Virus record (IMG/VR): IMGVR_UViG_3300042890_001520
Span: 1-36,565 of that record
Origin: a virus
Strand: one strand, 5' to 3'
Length of the DNA stretch: 36,565 nt
Positions 1-7,223 of the stretch are shown in pieces. The stretch's first letter is position 1. Every line of letters begins with the position of its first letter. Made by a program: the position numbers and the translations under genes. The notes beneath the pieces were generated by a model, which saw only the letters and a list, made by a program, of their open reading frames with translations, was not told the origin of the DNA and made no database searches.

Positions 1-431
1 ACAATATCAATGCTATGTATACTAGCCAGCAGCCTTCTGGTGGTCAGGCTACTAAGTTTTATTCCTCATGTATTGTTAAACTCTTTTCTTCAGAGTCAGA
101 CAATCAAGCGATTAAGGGCAAGATCAAGGTAGGAGATAAATTAATTGAAGAAAAGATTGGTAGAACTATTAAGTGGGAACTACAGTTCTCCAAAACCTCT
201 CCAGGGTTCCAGTCTGGTGAGTATGATTTTTACTTTAGAGGTGATGATATTGGTCTTGATACCATTGGTGATCTGGTTACTACCGCAGAACTAAATGGTA
301 TTGTAGAACGAACTGGTGCTTGGTATATACTTCCTGACGGCACAAAGGTGCAAGGCAAGGAAGCATTTGTTAATCGTGTAAGGGAGGATCTTGATTTGCA
401 AGAATCAATCAAGGCCAAACTAAATGGCTAA
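1..431 (+). CDS. RecA-like recombinase, C-terminal part (5' truncated by window edge)
   Basis: This is the C-terminal part of a RecA/UvsX-type strand-exchange ATPase; the frame is open to the left edge, so the ATP-binding core lies outside the window. Visible RecA signatures are a 'GGQATKFYSSCIVKL' stretch, matching the conserved end of the RecA core (GG-x-ALKFY-S), and near the end 'GIVERTGAWYILPDG' followed by 'KVQGKEAF', matching the RecA C-terminal segment around the SGAWYSY and GQG motifs. The ATG at 15 is probably internal. The stop at 429-431 overlaps the next start (424). The neighbours are nucleases and a resolvase, which fits a recombination or replication operon. Confidence 0.85.
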   Translation, partial: NINAMYTSQQPSGGQATKFYSSCIVKLFSSESDNQAIKGKIKVGDKLIEEKIGRTIKWELQFSKTSPGFQSGEYDFYFRGDDIGLDTIGDLVTTAELNGIVERTGAWYILPDGTKVQGKEAFVNRVREDLDLQESIKAKLNG

Positions 432-600
432 TTTTACTATATATCAAGGTCAATGGGTTTGCCACACATGCAAGGCTATAGTTCCAACACTAAGATGCTA
501 TGCAGATGAAAAAATGTTAAGTTGGATGTGCAAAGATAAGCACTTGACAAAAGTCTATTTAGGTAAAAGAAAGAAGAAGGATTTTGACGGAGAAGAGTGA
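424..600 (+). CDS. Small Cys-containing (zinc-ribbon-like) protein, 58 aa
   Basis: A short gene overlapping the end of the RecA-like gene by 8 bp. The product has a C13-x2-C16 pair near the N-terminus and further cysteines at 25 and 36, then a very basic tail (GKRKKK) and an acidic end. The pattern suggests a small metal-binding or nucleic-acid-binding protein, but the second ligand pair is irregular. It is kept as a gene because it fills the gap exactly between two real genes with overlapping ends. Function unknown. Confidence 0.6.
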   Translation: MANFTIYQGQWVCHTCKAIVPTLRCYADEKMLSWMCKDKHLTKVYLGKRKKKDFDGEE

Positions 601-865
601 GTCTAAAAGAATAGGTGCCAAGCAGCACAAGAACTCTGGGCGTAATACCCAAAAGGGAGATGCCTCTTGGAAAAACTTTGTCGTAGACTTTAAAGAAGTT
701 GGAAAATCTTTTACATTGAATAAAGAGGTTTGGGCAAAGGCTACTACTGATGCCATGAAGAATGGCAAGGACCCAGCCATAGTAGTCGTAATAGGCGAGG
801 GCAACTCTAAGGTCAGACTTGCTATAATTGAGATGAGTATTCTAGAAGACATGGTGGAGGAATAA
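584..865 (+). CDS. Probable phage Holliday-junction-type nuclease (PD-(D/E)XK-like), TTG start
   Basis: A 93-aa basic protein. The stretch 'KQHKNSGRNTQKGDASW' followed by 'FVVDFKE' resembles small phage proteins annotated as Holliday junction resolvases, and GD...DxK could be the metal-binding part of a PD-(D/E)XK nuclease. The later 'VWAKATTDAMKNGKDPAIVVV' region is typical of the same phage family. The start is TTG, with GAAGAAGG just upstream, and it overlaps the previous gene by 17 bp. The position between RecA-like and Cas4-like genes supports a recombination role. The family assignment is from memory of related phage proteins and is moderate. Confidence 0.6.
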   Translation: MTEKSESKRIGAKQHKNSGRNTQKGDASWKNFVVDFKEVGKSFTLNKEVWAKATTDAMKNGKDPAIVVVIGEGNSKVRLAIIEMSILEDMVEE

Positions 866-1170
866 TGGAACAGCAGGGAACAACAATAGACATGGTCAAT
901 GGTCTTTCAGAGATCGCAGACTATATGCAAGACGAAGAACTTACGGTAGCACTAACAATGATTGCTAAACTAATTATAAAGCCAGACATCCCAATCAATG
1001 TTGCTCACGTAGAGATTGTAAGGCTTCAGGCAATTGCTGCAAAGATGGCTTTTAAGGCTACCTGGATGGCTAATGTTGACAAGTCGGATCGTGGAAAGAA
1101 GAACCTTTATTATACGGCAGCAGAGTCGCTTAATAATTTAGTGTCTGCACTCAAATATATTACACGCTAA
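865..1170 (+). CDS. Conserved actinophage-type hypothetical protein, 101 aa
   Basis: The start codon overlaps the previous stop by one base (TAATG), so translation is coupled. The predicted protein is largely helical: an N-terminal acidic part, a central hydrophobic helix (LTVALTMIAKLIIKP) and a C-terminal basic part (KSDRGKKNLYYTAAESL). No catalytic motif is seen. The C-terminal half resembles small proteins commonly found next to phage replication genes. Function unknown. Confidence 0.75.
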   Translation: MEQQGTTIDMVNGLSEIADYMQDEELTVALTMIAKLIIKPDIPINVAHVEIVRLQAIAAKMAFKATWMANVDKSDRGKKNLYYTAAESLNNLVSALKYITR

Positions 1171-1172
1171 TC

Positions 1173-1181
1173 TGCTATACT
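1173..1181 (+). promoter_or_regulatory. Extended -10 promoter (TGC-TATACT)
   Basis: TATACT at 1176-1181 preceded by TGC forms an extended -10 element just after the stop of the 865-1170 gene. No convincing -35 is seen. It would start an mRNA about 15 nt before the ATG at 1205. Confidence 0.5.
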
Positions 1182-1204
1182 TATACTAACTGAAATGAGA
1201 AACG

Positions 1205-2020
1205 ATGACGAAGAATTTACTGCACACTGTAATGATAAAGCCAGAAGAAAAGCCGATTCACCGCATGGATATAGCGGGACTTGAGGCAAAGATTAAAGAA
1301 GGCTATACGATTACTCGTGTAGATAAGCACACAACAAAGAAGACTTTTGCACCATCAACCATTGCCTACGGACATGGAGAGTGTGCAAGATACTGGTACC
1401 TTGCTTTTGATGGGCAGATGTTCGAAGATAATGCAGATGCTTATAGCGCAGCCAATATGACTGCTGGCACTCTATCACATGCAAGAATTCAAAACGCAAT
1501 GCTAAATGCTGGTATTGTTAAGGTTTTTCGTGATGAAAATAATGAAGCAACAACAGAGTTTAAGATTATAAATGAAGATCCTCCTATCTTTGGGTATGGG
1601 GATGTCATGTTTAATTGGCAAGGAGAAGAACTCATTGGTGAAATTAAAACAATGATGAACGAAGGGTTTGAATATAGAAAGGCATCTGGAAAGGCCAAGA
1701 CTGGTCACTTGATGCAACTACTTATCTATATGAAAATCTTAAAGAAACCAACAGGTGTCATGATTTATGAAAATAAAAATAATCATGAACTTCTTTTGAT
1801 ACCTGTAGATGTAAACGATCATTACCGTCGGTGGGTAGACCAGGCATTTGATTGGATGAGACTAGTTCGAAAGACATGGGAAGACAGAACCCTGCCAAAC
1901 AAAAACTATAGATCAAACTCCAAGATATGCAAGTCATGCCCAATTAAAAAAGCATGTGAGTCTGCAGGTCCAGGCGTGTTAAAAATAGCACCCTTGGAGA
2001 TTCTCGGTGAACAATTGTAA
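1205..2020 (+). CDS. Cas4/RecB-like Fe-S exonuclease (PD-(D/E)XK)
   Basis: A 271-aa nuclease of the Cas4/AddB-like PD-(D/E)XK superfamily, expected to resect DNA ends in recombination or replication. Visible elements in order: C60 in 'GHGECARYW', H92 in 'TLSHARIQ', D133 in 'GYGDVMF', E146-x-K148 in 'LIGEIKTM', and the QxxxY motif from Q171 in 'MQLLIYMKI'. Three C-terminal cysteines (C242, C245, C251 in 'ICKSCPIKKACE') join C60 as Fe-S cluster ligands. All catalytic and cluster residues are present, so it looks active. There is no CRISPR array or Cas1/Cas2 nearby. It overlaps the next gene by 14 bp. Confidence 0.88.
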   Translation: MTKNLLHTVMIKPEEKPIHRMDIAGLEAKIKEGYTITRVDKHTTKKTFAPSTIAYGHGECARYWYLAFDGQMFEDNADAYSAANMTAGTLSHARIQNAMLNAGIVKVFRDENNEATTEFKIINEDPPIFGYGDVMFNWQGEELIGEIKTMMNEGFEYRKASGKAKTGHLMQLLIYMKILKKPTGVMIYENKNNHELLLIPVDVNDHYRRWVDQAFDWMRLVRKTWEDRTLPNKNYRSNSKICKSCPIKKACESAGPGVLKIAPLEILGEQL

Positions 2021-2291
2021 ATGCTGCGACAACAACTTTGAGCCAACAGTATCTTATCAAATATACTGTTCTCCAAACTGTAGAGACATCGCAACAAAAG
2101 AAAAGATTGCAGCAAGGTATCTTCAATCTAAAAGACAAAAAAGAAAAGGCAAGACAAGACTTTGCAAGTCCTGTTCAACACCACTTTCTATATACAATGA
2201 TGATCCAGTTTGCTCATCTTGCAGCGTAAATCCTGATGCAGTCATTAAAGCAATAAAAGAAATAAAAGGAAAAATAAATGGTAAAAAATAA
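2007..2291 (+). CDS. Double zinc-ribbon small protein, GTG start
   Basis: A 94-aa, very basic protein with two Cys-rich modules: C4-x2-C7 with C21-x3-C25 at the N-terminus ('CKCCDNNF', 'YCSPNC'), and 'CKSC' plus 'CSSC' further on. The first module resembles the treble-clef zinc fingers often seen in phage and HNH-associated proteins. A lysine-rich linker and tail suggest nucleic-acid binding. The GTG start lies inside the Cas4-like gene and the end overlaps the RuvC-like gene by 14 bp, so it is co-translated with the recombination nucleases. Specific function unknown. Confidence 0.78.
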   Translation: MNNCKCCDNNFEPTVSYQIYCSPNCRDIATKEKIAARYLQSKRQKRKGKTRLCKSCSTPLSIYNDDPVCSSCSVNPDAVIKAIKEIKGKINGKK

Positions 2292-2868
2292 GTGGGGTCT
2301 AGAAGTAAAGCCAGATAAAATTTGTGCTATTGATGCCAGCACAAACAGCCTTGCCTTTGCATTATTTTCTGGCGATGATCTTGAGTCTGTAGGGAAAATA
2401 TATTTTGAAGGAAATAATGTATACGAAAAGGTTATGGATGCTGGTAAAAAAGTAAAAGCATTCTTTGATATTTACGGTGGTTTTGAAGCAATTGTAATTG
2501 AGCATACTGTATTTATGAATAGCCCAAAGACTGCAGCAGATCTTGCTTTGGTTCAGGGAGCAATACTTGGATCAGCAGGACAGACTGGGACAAAAGTTAT
2601 AGGAAAAGTTTCTCCTATTACTTGGCAAAATTTTATAGGTAATAAAAAAATATCTAAGGATGAACAGTTGTTTATTCGTTCACAAATACCTGGAAAGTCT
2701 GAGTCTTACTATAAAGCGCATGAGCGTATGCTTAGAAAAGAAAGAACTATAAAGTTTATTAATACAATTTATGATAGGACAATTACAGATAACGATGTCG
2801 CAGACGCTTGTGGTATCGGTCACTGGGCACTAAAGAATTGGGGAAAAGCAATTGGAGTTGACAACTAG
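2278..2868 (+). CDS. RuvC-like Holliday junction resolvase (RNase H fold)
   Basis: A 196-aa protein with the RuvC layout. D19 lies in 'ICAIDASTNSLAFALF' (first beta strand), E75 in 'AIVIEHTVFM' (after strand 4), and D173-x2-D176 in 'DNDVADACGIGHWA' (final helix). This is the four-acid metal site of RuvC-type resolvases, so cleavage of branched DNA such as Holliday junctions or packaging intermediates is expected. Phages of actinobacteria often carry such RuvC-like enzymes. It is translationally coupled to the zinc protein upstream. Two different resolvase candidates (this one and 584-865) in one operon is notable. Confidence 0.88.
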   Translation: MVKNKWGLEVKPDKICAIDASTNSLAFALFSGDDLESVGKIYFEGNNVYEKVMDAGKKVKAFFDIYGGFEAIVIEHTVFMNSPKTAADLALVQGAILGSAGQTGTKVIGKVSPITWQNFIGNKKISKDEQLFIRSQIPGKSESYYKAHERMLRKERTIKFINTIYDRTITDNDVADACGIGHWALKNWGKAIGVDN

Positions 2869-2872
2869 TATC

Positions 2873-3028
2873 ATGGCTGCTAAACTATATACAAGTGAAA
2901 CCTTTATGCGTAAGAGGTACCTTATGGATAAAAAAACACCAGAAGAAATTGCAAAGGAATGTGGATGTTCATTAGAGACTATCTATGTTTATCTTGCTAA
3001 GTTTGGACTAAGGAAATCAAAACGATGA
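2873..3028 (+). CDS. Small helix-turn-helix protein, 51 aa
   Basis: This short gene starts 4 bp after the resolvase stop. The segment 'TPEEIAKECGCSLETIYVYL' reads as a classical helix-turn-helix (EIAKECG, then SLETIYVYLAKFG), with a basic N-terminus and a basic C-terminus (LRKSKR). It resembles the DNA-binding part of phage regulators or terminase-small-type HTH proteins. The last bases overlap the next start (ATGA at 3025). Confidence 0.7.
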   Translation: MAAKLYTSETFMRKRYLMDKKTPEEIAKECGCSLETIYVYLAKFGLRKSKR

Positions 3029-3159
3029 ATAAATTTGAAAAAGCATTGATAGCACTTGCCGTTGCAGGTAGCGTTGGTTTTGCGTTTGCGTTTGCTGCGT
3101 TAAAAGGTATTCCAGAAACATTTGATTGGGAATCTGATGAAGAGGAATCTTATGAGTGA
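3025..3159 (+). CDS. Single-pass membrane micro-protein, 44 aa
   Basis: The ATGA overlap with the upstream stop indicates coupling. The product has a short basic start (MNKFEK), one hydrophobic helix at about residues 7-26 rich in Ala, Val and Phe, and a strongly acidic tail (DWESDEEESYE). This gives a membrane-anchored peptide with an acidic end, probably cytoplasmic or periplasmic depending on topology. No family recognised. Confidence 0.55.
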   Translation: MNKFEKALIALAVAGSVGFAFAFAALKGIPETFDWESDEEESYE

Positions 3160-3394
3160 TAATCTAAACATAACCGTTGACCAAGTAAATAATCCACTGC
3201 ACTACACATCAGATCCATCTGGCATTGAGTGCATTGAGATAACTCGTCATCGTAATTTTAATATTGGTAATGCTTTCAAGTATCTTTGGAGAGCAGGACT
3301 TAAGGATGAAGCAAAGACCATACAAGATTTAGAGAAGGCAATTTTCTATATTAAAGATGAGATCAACAGGCTGGAAGGCAAGTATGTCAACTGA
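3152..3394 (+). CDS. DUF3310 protein (SaV-like nucleotide kinase-associated family)
   Basis: An 80-aa protein with the DUF3310 pattern: 'NNPLHYTSDPSGIECIEITR' near the N-terminus, then 'NIGNAFKYLWRAGLKD' and 'DLEKAIFYIKDEI'. The family is widespread in phages, often next to replication or nucleotide-metabolism genes; its biochemical role is not settled. The ATG at 3152 is preferred over upstream starts because an AGAGGA ribosome-binding site lies just before it. Its 5' end overlaps the membrane micro-protein by 8 bp and its 3' end overlaps the next gene by 11 bp. Confidence 0.88.
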   Translation: MSDNLNITVDQVNNPLHYTSDPSGIECIEITRHRNFNIGNAFKYLWRAGLKDEAKTIQDLEKAIFYIKDEINRLEGKYVN

Positions 3395-3920
3395 AGACGA
3401 TCTAGTTAAGCATCTTGACCAAGTCAACTTGGTAGTGGAAGAATACCTAAAGGGTAATGATCCAACAGTAATCTCAAAACAACTTGCTATACCAAGACAA
3501 AGAGTAGTAACACTTATTAATGAGTGGAAGGTCATGGCCTCAGCCAACGACGCTATTCGTGCTCGTGCTAAAGAGGCACTGGCAGCAGCAGACACTCACT
3601 ACAGCAAGTTGGTATCTCGCACATATGAAGTTATTGATGAGGCATCTATGACTAACAATCTCAGTGCAAAGACTGCAGCCATTAAACTTGTAATGGATAT
3701 TGAGTCAAAGCGTATTGACATGCTTCAGAAGGCTGGATTGCTTGAGAACAAAGAACTTGCTGAAGAGATGATGGAAATTGAAAAGCGTCAAGAGATTCTT
3801 GTTCTTATTTTAAAAGATATTGCCTCAGAATATCCACAGGTTCGTGATGAGATTATGCGTAGGCTTTCTTCATTTGCAAAAGACAACGAGGTGATTACAG
3901 TTGTCCACGATGTTCAATGA
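3384..3920 (+). CDS. Probable terminase small subunit
   Basis: A 178-aa, mostly helical protein directly upstream of, and overlapping, the large terminase. An HTH-like segment lies at about residues 26-50 ('DPTVISKQLAIPRQRVVTLI'), followed by long charged helices likely to form an oligomerisation domain. This layout (N-terminal DNA-binding HTH, helical oligomerisation part) is that of small terminases that recognise the packaging site. The ATG at 3384 follows a GGAAGG site and is preferred over the ATG at 3357. Assignment rests mainly on position and HTH, not on a diagnostic motif. Confidence 0.68.
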   Translation: MSTEDDLVKHLDQVNLVVEEYLKGNDPTVISKQLAIPRQRVVTLINEWKVMASANDAIRARAKEALAAADTHYSKLVSRTYEVIDEASMTNNLSAKTAAIKLVMDIESKRIDMLQKAGLLENKELAEEMMEIEKRQEILVLILKDIASEYPQVRDEIMRRLSSFAKDNEVITVVHDVQ

Positions 3921-5697
3921 GTTTCTTGAAGCACTTCAAGATGATCACTTTGAAGAAACTCCAGTAGATGCAAGAACTTTTGTTGAAGGTGAAGCATACC
4001 TTGGACAGCCACCCCTGTCTGATATTCAGTACGACATCGTAGAAGCCATGAGTCAGATCTATCGAAAAGAAGATCTTATAAATTTGCTGGGGGAAGAAAA
4101 AGGAACTCAGTACTACAACAAGTATACAAAAAATGAAATCATTCTTCAACTTGGCAAGGGATCTGGAAAAGACTTCACATCAACCGTAGCATGCTCATAC
4201 ATTGTATACAAACTTCTATGCCTTAAAGATCCAGCAAAGTATTTTGGTAAGCCCTCTGGAGATGCTATTGATTTGATTAACGTTGCTATTAACGCTCAAC
4301 AAGCAAAGAATGTTTTCTTTAAAGGTTTTAAGTCAAAGATTGAAAGATCTCCATGGTTTGCAGGAAAGTATTATGCTAAGGCTGACTCTATCGAGTTTGA
4401 TAAGGCAATCACTGTTTATTCTGGTCACTCAGAGCGTGAATCCCATGAGGGTTTGAACCTTCTTCTTGCAGTTCTTGATGAGATTTCTGGTTTTGCATCT
4501 GAGGTCGGAACAGGCAATGAACAAGGAAAGACTGCTGATAATATCTACAAGGCTTTCCGTGGATCAGTAGACTCTCGCTTCCCAGATCTTGGCAAGGTAG
4601 TTCTTTTATCATTCCCCCGTTATCCAGGTGACTTTATTTCAGAAAAGTATGATGATGTTGTTGCTGAGAAAGAAGTTGTAGAAAGAAGTCACAAGTTTAC
4701 AATTAATCCACTACTACCAGAAGATAGTCCAGATAACAACTTTGAAATTTCGTGGGACGAAGATCAAATCATTTCATACAAATATCCAGGAGTATTCGCA
4801 TTAAAGAGACCTACATGGGAAGTAAACCCTACACGCAAGATCGATGACTTTATGATTGCATTCATGACAGACCTTGGAGATGCTATGATGCGCTTTGCAT
4901 GTGTACCAACCTTTGCTTCTGATGCATTCTTTAAGCAGGCAGACAAGGTAAGAGCCTGTATGACATTAAGAAACCCTGTAGATAACTTTAGAAGGTTTGA
5001 CGATTCATTTAAACCAGATCCAACAAAAAAATATTATGTACACGCTGACCTTGCACAGAAGCACGATAAGTGTGCGGTAGCAATTGCACATGTAGAAAAA
5101 TGGGTAAACATTCAAGTAATTAATAATTATGAACAGGTAGCCCCTATCGTAGTAGTAGATGCAGTAGCATGGTGGGAGCCAAAGGTTGAAGGCCCAGTTA
5201 ATTTATCTGAAGTAAAACAGTGGATCCAAAACCTTAGAAGGCTTGGGTTTGATATTGGAATGGTTTCCTTTGACCGTTGGCAGTCATTTGATATTCAAAA
5301 TGAGTTGAAGCAGGTTGGAATGAAGACTGATACTGTTTCTGTTGCCAAGAAGCACTACGAGGACATGGCTATGCTTGTATATGAGGAAAGACTTGCCATG
5401 CCTGCAATAGATTTATTGTTTGATGAACTAACACAGTTAAAGATTATGAAAAATGATAGAGTTGACCACCCACGCAAAAAGTCAAAGGACTTGGCTGATG
5501 CTGTGTGTGGAGCAATATTTGGGGCAATATCACATACCCCAAAAAATATAGACACTGAAGTAGAGGTTCATACTTTTAAGGATAGACCAAAAACTCCAGA
5601 AGAGCAATTTGACTTAGAAAGTCGAAATGTGATACAATATAAACCTAGCCAAATAGCAGATATCCAAGACTATTTGGATGGACTAAAAACACTATAA
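3901..5697 (+). CDS. Large terminase subunit (packaging ATPase-nuclease)
   Basis: A 598-aa packaging motor. The ATPase half has Walker A 'GKGSGKDF' at about residues 85-92 and Walker B 'LLLAVLDEISGF' with D193-E194. The C-terminal RNase H-like nuclease half has D383 in 'YYVHADLAQKHD', a further acidic motif in 'MVSFDRWQSFD' and a final Asp in 'SKDLADAVCGAI'. It pumps DNA into proheads through the portal and cuts concatemers. The TTG start at 3901 is preceded by GAGGTG at good spacing; ATG at 3910 is the alternative. It overlaps the small-subunit candidate by 20 bp. No portal gene follows, which is unusual. Confidence 0.93.
   Translation: MSTMFNEFLEALQDDHFEETPVDARTFVEGEAYLGQPPLSDIQYDIVEAMSQIYRKEDLINLLGEEKGTQYYNKYTKNEIILQLGKGSGKDFTSTVACSYIVYKLLCLKDPAKYFGKPSGDAIDLINVAINAQQAKNVFFKGFKSKIERSPWFAGKYYAKADSIEFDKAITVYSGHSERESHEGLNLLLAVLDEISGFASEVGTGNEQGKTADNIYKAFRGSVDSRFPDLGKVVLLSFPRYPGDFISEKYDDVVAEKEVVERSHKFTINPLLPEDSPDNNFEISWDEDQIISYKYPGVFALKRPTWEVNPTRKIDDFMIAFMTDLGDAMMRFACVPTFASDAFFKQADKVRACMTLRNPVDNFRRFDDSFKPDPTKKYYVHADLAQKHDKCAVAIAHVEKWVNIQVINNYEQVAPIVVVDAVAWWEPKVEGPVNLSEVKQWIQNLRRLGFDIGMVSFDRWQSFDIQNELKQVGMKTDTVSVAKKHYEDMAMLVYEERLAMPAIDLLFDELTQLKIMKNDRVDHPRKKSKDLADAVCGAIFGAISHTPKNIDTEVEVHTFKDRPKTPEEQFDLESRNVIQYKPSQIADIQDYLDGLKTL
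5609..5638 (+). promoter_or_regulatory. Promoter TTGACT-18-TACAAT (extended) inside terminase end
   Basis: TTGACT at 5609-5614, an 18-bp spacer and TACAAT at 5633-5638 preceded by TGA form a complete sigma70-like promoter within the last codons of the terminase gene. It would drive the secreted protein at 5713, whose strongly biased codon choice suggests high expression. Confidence 0.6.
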
Positions 5698-5712
5698 CAG
5701 AAAAGGAATAAA

Positions 5713-7119
5713 ATGAATTCATTTAAGAAAATCGCACTAGCCGTGGTTGCAGCCATGACTTTGGGCATGGTCGCAGTAGCACCTGCAAATGCTACAGTAA
5801 TGACAGTCGCAGTAACACTAGACTCAGTAGCAAACACTACTAACGGTGTAATCGCAACACCTGCTACATTACCAGTCCCAGCAGATAACACAATCGATGC
5901 AGCAGATGCATTGCGTTTTGTAGCAACAGTAGCAGCAGGAACATCAGTTACTGCATCAGCAACTAACGCAACAATCGTATCAGCACTACACACATCAGCA
6001 GCACCAGTCGGAGCATCGTCAGGATCATCATCTTTGACAATTGCAACAGGTACTGGAACAACTGCAACATTTTTTGTCTACACAAAGACAACAGCAATTG
6101 GTACAGTTGTAATCAACAACGGTGGAACAACTCTTACATACTATGTACAGGGTACTGCTGGAAAGATTAACAACCTAACAGTTTCAGCACCTACAACAGG
6201 CGCAGCAGGAACTAAGCAAGAGATTACAGTAACTGCTACAGATACATTTGGTAACAAGGTATCTGGTAAGTCAATTACAGCAACCGTATTTGCTTCAACA
6301 GCAGTTATGGACACAGCAACAGTAACAACTGGTGCTACACTTTCAGATTTTGGAGTTGCAAAGTTTAGTGCAACACTCCCAGCAACTGGAACTCGTTCAC
6401 TTATTACATTTGCTCCAACAACTGCTTCAGATGCAACAACTGCAGATGTAATTGGTCTACCTGCTCGTGCACTTGCACCTTTTGCAGAGATCGCAGTTCG
6501 TGATCTAGTATCAGAACTTTCTGCTGAAAGAGCAGCACTTGCTTCTGAAAGAGCAGCACACGCTTCAACAAAGGCTCAACTAGAGGCAGAGATTAAGGCA
6601 AAGTCTGCACTTGCAGAAAGCCTAGCAAAGGCCAATGCTGACCTAGTAAAGGCAACAGCAGAAGCAACTGATGCAAAGAAGGCAGAAGCAAGCGCTCTAA
6701 AGGCACTTGCAGATGCAGGCGTTGCTGCAGATAAGATTATTGCACAGTTCAAGTTGGACTTGGAAGCAGCGAATGCTTCACTTGCAACACTTACTGCAGA
6801 ACTTGCAGAACTAAAGGCTACACATGCCAAGGCACTTGCTGATCTAAAGGCTACATCAGATAAGGCACTTGCAGATGCAAAGGCTGCTTCAGATAAGGCA
6901 GTTGCAGATGCTGTAGCAGCAGAGAAGGTAGCGGGTGCAAAGTCACTTGCAGATGCAAAGACTGCATCAGATGCTGCTCTTCTTGCTAAGGATGCACAGA
7001 TTGCTAAGTTGACAGCAGATAACGCTGCTGCACTTAAGTCTGTAAAGACTGCATTCAACAAGTTGGCTCTTCAATGGAACAAGAAGAATCCAAAGGCAAA
7101 GGTTGCTTTGCTAAAGTAA
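5713..7119 (+). CDS. Secreted Ala-rich protein: Ig-like domain plus long coiled coil
   Basis: A 468-aa protein with a clear Sec signal peptide (basic start MNSFKK, Ala/Val-rich core, cleavage after 'APANA' near residue 27). Residues about 28-160 are Thr/Ala/Val-rich beta-like sequence. Residues about 160-250 resemble a bacterial Ig-like domain ('AGTKQEITVTATDTFGNKV', 'GKSITATVF'). Residues about 268-440 form a long Ala-rich coiled coil with repeats of the type K-A-x-x-D-K-A-x-A-D-A. The end, 'NKLALQWNKKNPKAKVALLK', is a basic motif I associate with secreted actinobacterial proteins. An exported S-layer-like or cell-surface protein is likely; a structural virion role is an alternative. It has its own promoter and terminator. 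Confidence 0.8.
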   Translation: MNSFKKIALAVVAAMTLGMVAVAPANATVMTVAVTLDSVANTTNGVIATPATLPVPADNTIDAADALRFVATVAAGTSVTASATNATIVSALHTSAAPVGASSGSSSLTIATGTGTTATFFVYTKTTAIGTVVINNGGTTLTYYVQGTAGKINNLTVSAPTTGAAGTKQEITVTATDTFGNKVSGKSITATVFASTAVMDTATVTTGATLSDFGVAKFSATLPATGTRSLITFAPTTASDATTADVIGLPARALAPFAEIAVRDLVSELSAERAALASERAAHASTKAQLEAEIKAKSALAESLAKANADLVKATAEATDAKKAEASALKALADAGVAADKIIAQFKLDLEAANASLATLTAELAELKATHAKALADLKATSDKALADAKAASDKAVADAVAAEKVAGAKSLADAKTASDAALLAKDAQIAKLTADNAAALKSVKTAFNKLALQWNKKNPKAKVALLK

Positions 7120-7135
7120 TTCGTCCAACATTAAA

Positions 7136-7165
7136 GGGGTTACCAATTACGGTAGCCCCTTTTTT
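7136..7165 (+). terminator. Rho-independent terminator after the secreted coiled-coil gene
   Basis: A 9-bp stem (GGGGTTACC with GGTAGCCCC, one G-U pair), a 6-nt loop and a run of six T at 7160-7165, 16 bp after the stop codon. A textbook intrinsic terminator. Confidence 0.9.
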
Positions 7166-7176
7166 GTGCAATAAAA

Positions 7177-7185
7177 TGGTATAAT
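7177..7185 (+). promoter_or_regulatory. Extended -10 promoter TGG-TATAAT
   Basis: TGG followed by TATAAT at 7180-7185, directly after the terminator and about 39 bp before the ATT start at 7224. No good -35 box, as expected for an extended -10 promoter. Confidence 0.7.
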
Positions 7186-7223
7186 CATCCTATCAGACAT
7201 GTCGTCTGCAAGGGGGAAAGGTA

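Noticed and set aside
1205-2020. CRISPR system because of the Cas4-like gene
   Set aside because: No repeat-spacer array, Cas1 or Cas2 in the window; phage Cas4/RecB-like nucleases occur alone.
6576-7061. A 161-aa minus-strand ORF opposite the coiled coil
   Set aside because: Its Ala/Ser-rich content is the mirror of the repetitive plus-strand gene; no promoter, ribosome-binding site or motif.
3901-7119. Structural gene cluster expected after the terminase (portal, capsid)
   Set aside because: The next gene is a secreted coiled-coil protein; no portal, protease or capsid motif is seen anywhere in the window.
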